The translations under genes and the position numbers were made by a program. Positions 60,690 to 64,000 of a DNA stretch of 64,000 nucleotides are shown in pieces. This stretch comes from Varanus komodoensis (taxonomy: Eukaryota; Chordata; Lepidosauria; Squamata; Varanidae): the NCBI RefSeq assembly GCF_004798865.1, contig NW_025336480.1:15294980-15358979 (forward strand). The letters are read 5' to 3'. Below the pieces are notes generated by a model. It was not told the origin of the DNA, made no database searches, and saw only the letters and a program-made list of their open reading frames with translations. Numbering within the stretch: position 1 is the first letter of the stretch; every line of letters begins with the position of its first letter.

Positions 60690-61619
60690 GTAAGATGTCA
60701 GTTGAAACATTCTTCTAGTATTGTTCCTGCTCTGGGGTCTATTTAGAATAGTATGCATGGGGCTATATGAGGAATCTGTTTTCGGGCTGCTAAGCCATCA
60801 GATTCCTTCAACTCGACTGCCTGGATTCTGGTCCACTTTCCATATTTGACGCTGAGCGCATCAAACATTTGTTCACATGGGCACCCATCTGGAATTGAGT
60901 GCATATGAATGCCACATAAGCCATATCCCTCTTCCGTGCATGTGACTTGTAGGCTTGGTCTGTGCCTCACGTGCTACAGAGGAAGGTTGCTGGGTTGTGC
61001 AAGAGGAGTTCTGTGAGTGTTGACGAACATCCTCCTAGCTCAGTTTGTTTCCTAAGCAAGGTCTGAGCATGAGAAAGAAGTCCGATGAACAGAAGCAGGT
61101 GGTTTTCCGAGGGATTGTCACAACCCTAAGCATGCAAACCCTGCATAAAGAAACTTTATGAAGGAGCTTGGACAGAGATAGAAGGAACGATTGTTGGCAT
61201 ATGCATGTGAAGAGAGGGTGGGGGAATAAGTTTTCCAAAGAAGTTGATTGTGGAAGCTCTTTGACAGGTTTACAGTTAGAGAAGAAAGTTCTCCCAGGCA
61301 TGAGATCCACGCTTCTTAAAAACCTCAAAGCAATGGCTACTGCTTGTGCTTAAAAATGTGGTTGCTATGGAAGAGAAATCCCTGGAAAGTGGAGTTATGC
61401 AAAGCGCTTGAACGCTACACAGGAACAATACTTAATGTATTTTAAAACATTCTTAAAAGTGTTTTAAGAATATTTTAATTTACCCAAGATAGCAGAAAGG
61501 GTGTACAAAAGAAATACAGACCAAAATTAGCTACAAGACTATAAAAGATTCCAATATAAAAACAGTACATAAACTAAACACAAATCAGCATGAAACTTTA
61601 AAATGCCTGGAAAATAATT

Positions 61620-62900
61620 CTGTTTAAACTGATAATAGCTTTGATGCTAGACAAGCCTTGATGGGGAGGCTATTCCAGAGAGTGTGCCCCCACAGAGAAG
61701 GCTCTCCGCTTACTGTTTATGCAATGAGTTTTACCTGTAAAAGGAACCCAGAAAAGTGCTGCCTTTGAAGATCTTCAGATATGGGTGGGCTGATATGTAG
61801 AGAGGTGCTTCTTCAGGTGTTTGGGTCCCAGACCATTTAGAGGTATTCAAGGTATTGAATTAAATTCAGAAGCAAATAGGGAATCAATATACCTCTAAGG
61901 ATGGGTTTAATATGAACCAACTAATATTTTAAGCTATTTGGGGCAATCTGTTACTGATAACCAATTCGAAGGCTACCATAGCTTAGACCACTGTACAGGT
62001 CCTACCTACCTGTAAATTAGGTAGGTATATAGCTGATGAACCAGTCAAAGCAGGGTAAAGGTACTCCATGCCTCCTGACCTTCAAGTGTTAGTGCTGGAT
62101 CCAGGAGTATTTCCAAGCTACACATCCAAGGGAGAAACACAACCCCCTCTAGAACAGGATATACACCGATACCTCAGTCTTGTCAGGATTCAGCTAAAGC
62201 TCAGCTTTCATCTAGGCTGTTACTTACTGCAGGCACCAGTGCGGCACCTGCGCATCCCCATCTCAGGCAGGTGAATTAAAGAGCTGCATGTCATCAGCAT
62301 ACTGATGAGACTTGAGTTTTAACTTCCCTCTAACCTCCCATAGATGCACGGTGGGTGGGGAGAGACTTGAGGCCTGTGGAACCTCATAATACATTTGGCA
62401 CAAGACAGAGCAATAATTGTCCAGCACCAAATTCTGGAAACAAACATCCAAGTAGGACTGGAACTAGTGTAAACAGTGATGCCAGATCCCAACCAAATCA
62501 GCAACTCCAGAAGAATGCCAGTAGTATCAAAAGCTCCTGGGAAGGCCAGAAAAATCAAAAGTTCTTTCTTCTACACCTCTCCCTTGCCAAAGGGTATCCA
62601 GCAAGGTCACCTGAGGCAATTCCTGTCTCAAAACCAGGCCCAGCACCAGGTTAAAATGTATCTAGAAAATCAGCTTTATCCAGTATTGCCTGGAATTGAT
62701 CAGTGATCACATGTTCAAACTCCTTGCTCAAAAGGAAATATTACTATATCCCCATAGTTGGTTACTCTTTTTGGGTCTAGGTTAGATTTCTTCAGAAACA
62801 GCTGAGTTACTCCCATTTGTAAGGGGACTGGCACCATCTTCTCTCTCAGGGAGGAATTTATAACATCCAGGACCAACCAGTTATCCCCTCCTTGTTAGAT
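61620..62900 (-). mobile_element. Degraded L2-like LINE (RT domain and 3' part, antisense)
   Basis: On the minus strand the order is AFDTTGILLELL (the palm-domain SAAFDTIDH region, near 62530), VPQASSLSPP (VPQGSILSP, 62370), HQYADDMQLF (RT box near 62290), then the region matching 18.2-18.5 kb with 'cagagaaggctct' near 61695. Several stops and frame changes break it. It is about 1.3 kb, the longest LINE remnant here, and is 5' truncated or unrecognisable beyond 62900. Confidence 0.75.
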
Positions 62901-63204
62901 GAAACAAGCCAAGATGGGCAAAGGCCAAGTATACAAATGGTCAGTTCAAACACAAAGTCCAAAGTGTGCCCTGCAGAACGTGTTGGGACAATCTATTTTG
63001 AAACAGTCTCATTATAGTCATAGTTATGAAGACCTGAGCTGTCCCAGCATGAATACTGATATCCTGCAACACCACACCTGAGATGACTTCAGCCACTCAG
63101 GGAGACTAGGCAGCAAGGTGAATAGGAATTAAAGGGATTGTATGAATGTGGGTCCAAGATAGATGTTTGTAGTATAGCCTTTGATTTGTTTTAAAAAAGG
63201 TTCG

Positions 63205-63583
63205 CAAAAGGATTGAGGCCTTTGAATTGTGGTGCTGGTGGAGACTCCTGCGAGTCCCTTGGACCGCAAGGCGATCAAACCGGTCAGTCCTAGAGGAGAT
63301 CAACCCTGACTGCTCTTTAGAAGGCCAGATACTGAAGATGAAACTCAAATACTTTGGCCACCTAATGAGGAGGAAGGACTCGCTGGAGAAGAGTCTAATG
63401 CTGGGAACAATAGATGGCAAAAGAAGAAGGGGATGGCAGAGGATGAGGTGGCTAGACGGAGTCACTGAAGCAGTTGGTGTGAGCTTAAGTGGACTCCGGG
63501 AGACGGTGGAGGACAGGAGGGCCTGGAGGAATTTTGTCCATGGGGTCGCGATGGGTCGAACACGACTTCGCGATTAACAACAA
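63205..63583 (+). mobile_element. RTE/BovB LINE 3' end, well preserved
   Basis: An open frame from about 63209 to the TAA near 63575-63577 encodes LLRVPWTARRSNRSVLEEIN, PDCSLEGQILKMKLKYFGHL, MRRKDSLEKSLMLGTIDGKR, RRGWQRMRWLDGVTEAVGVS and VHGVAMGRTRLRD, then ends TCGCGATTAACAACAA. It aligns with 435-815 over its whole length with few differences and keeps CpG sites lost in that copy. It is 5' truncated, as is usual for LINE insertions. Confidence 0.9.
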
Positions 63584-64000
63584 ATTTTCTATATTGCCTC
63601 TCATACAATCAATCAGTTTTAAAAACTTAAACCAACTAAGTAAAACTAAGAAACAACAAAAATCCACAGTGAAATAAACCGTAAACCAGCAGTAGGAACA
63701 TGACATAGTCCTGTTCAAACAGAGGTGTTTTGTATTTACTGTTTTAGTCTCTGCAGAATAACAGAAGTGTGCTGAAATATACAACTTTTGAAACCCTAGC
63801 CCTCACCCTTTCAGTGGAAACTTGTCACACCTTCACATCTGATGCTAAACTATGGGGAGAGTCACATTTCTTAGTGTATGTGAGATTTGTACTGTTTACA
63901 GCTTGAACTGGTTCTGGAACCTCATTGGTAACTAGCATATTTCAATATTGGAGAAATGAGATGCTGGCTTGGCACCCACTGGCCTGGCATACTTCTGAAA

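Larger units (their letters stand above)
26830..64000 (+). other. CNOT6: CNOT6 gene (CCR4-NOT deadenylase subunit), 3' end beyond window
   Basis: The gene encodes the CCR4a deadenylase, a Mg-dependent 3'-5' poly(A) exonuclease that shortens mRNA tails as part of CCR4-NOT, binding CNOT7/CNOT8 through its leucine-rich repeats. Joining 46540-46651, 49542-49728, 51696-51781, 52243-52347, 52430-52498, 53675-53832, 55900-56054, 57703-57857, 59400-59630 and 60487-60689 gives 487 codons without a stop. All junctions are GT-AG with phases 1,2,1,1,1,0,2,1,1,0. Residues 187-487 form most of the EEP nuclease fold, with N195, E240, D412 and N414 in place. The start MPKEKYDPPDPRRMYTIMSS and LPFELGKLFQ, together with a total of 557 residues once the usual 70-residue last exon is added, fit CNOT6 rather than its paralogue CNOT6L (which has IYTIMSAEE and LPYELG). 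The gene looks intact and strongly conserved. Confidence 0.95.
60690..64000 (+). other. CNOT6: CNOT6 intron 11 (partial)
   Basis: It starts at AAG|GTAAGA and runs off the window. It contains an antisense L2-like LINE (61620-62900) and a BovB 3' end (63205-63583). Stretches 60760-61600 and 63590-64000 contain nothing recognised. Confidence 0.8.

Noticed and set aside
60690-64000. Last CNOT6 coding exon (GIIDYIFYS...SDHF)
   Set aside because: I searched the remaining + strand by eye and did not find it. The stretch is LINE-rich intron, so the exon must lie beyond the window.
1-64000. Prokaryotic features, CRISPR arrays, or retroviral/LTR copies
   Set aside because: No direct-repeat/spacer array, no operon, and no LTR pair or retroviral protein motifs were seen. 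The reverse transcriptases present are all of non-LTR type.

Overview
This is eukaryotic, vertebrate nuclear DNA, most likely from a squamate reptile (lizard or snake). The evidence is one large split gene with GT-AG introns and a CpG-island promoter, in a background of RTE/BovB LINEs, L2/CR1-clade LINEs, tRNA-derived SINEs and hAT and Tc1/mariner/pogo DNA-transposon remnants. BovB alongside abundant L2-like LINEs and tRNA-type SINEs is the mix expected of squamates and argues against bird, turtle or crocodile. The species cannot be named from the sequence alone. I see no prokaryotic operon, CRISPR array or insertion sequence, and I recognise no endogenous retrovirus or LTR.

The only protein-coding host gene I can support is CNOT6 (CCR4a), a catalytic deadenylase subunit of the CCR4-NOT complex, on the + strand. 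A GC-rich CpG island (about 26.5-27.5 kb) holds the promoter and non-coding exon 1, whose donor follows base 27038. A 19.5 kb first intron leads to the coding start at 46540. Ten coding exons between 46540 and 60689 join without a break into 487 codons. They cover the N terminus, the leucine-rich repeats and most of the endonuclease/exonuclease/phosphatase (EEP) catalytic domain. The last coding exon (about 70 residues in the family, carrying the final catalytic His) lies beyond 64000.

Region by region: 1-26.4 kb is intergenic and repeat-rich. It holds a BovB 3' half (1-815), a hAT-type MITE with a perfect 8-bp target duplication (2616-3028), a GC-rich TIR element (5012-5629), an RTE-like LINE tail (6608-6910), L2-like LINE pieces, a mini-mariner with TA duplications (17153-17357), a pogo/Tigger-like remnant (20774-21557) and a broken hAT transposase gene (about 22040-23590). 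Intron 1 (27-46.5 kb) holds palindromic MITEs, a Tigger-like element, CR1 and L2 LINE remnants, SINEs, microsatellites and one exon-like segment (36767-36895). The coding part (46.5-60.7 kb) has short exons in repeat-poor introns. The tail (60.7-64 kb) is intron 11, with a degraded antisense L2-like LINE and a second, cleaner BovB 3' end.

The most useful leads are an upstream-ORF arrangement in the CNOT6 leader, one of which would run across the first splice junction and overlap the main start; an exon-like segment in intron 1; and several DNA transposons whose insertion boundaries can be read to the base. I found no convincing undescribed biological system.
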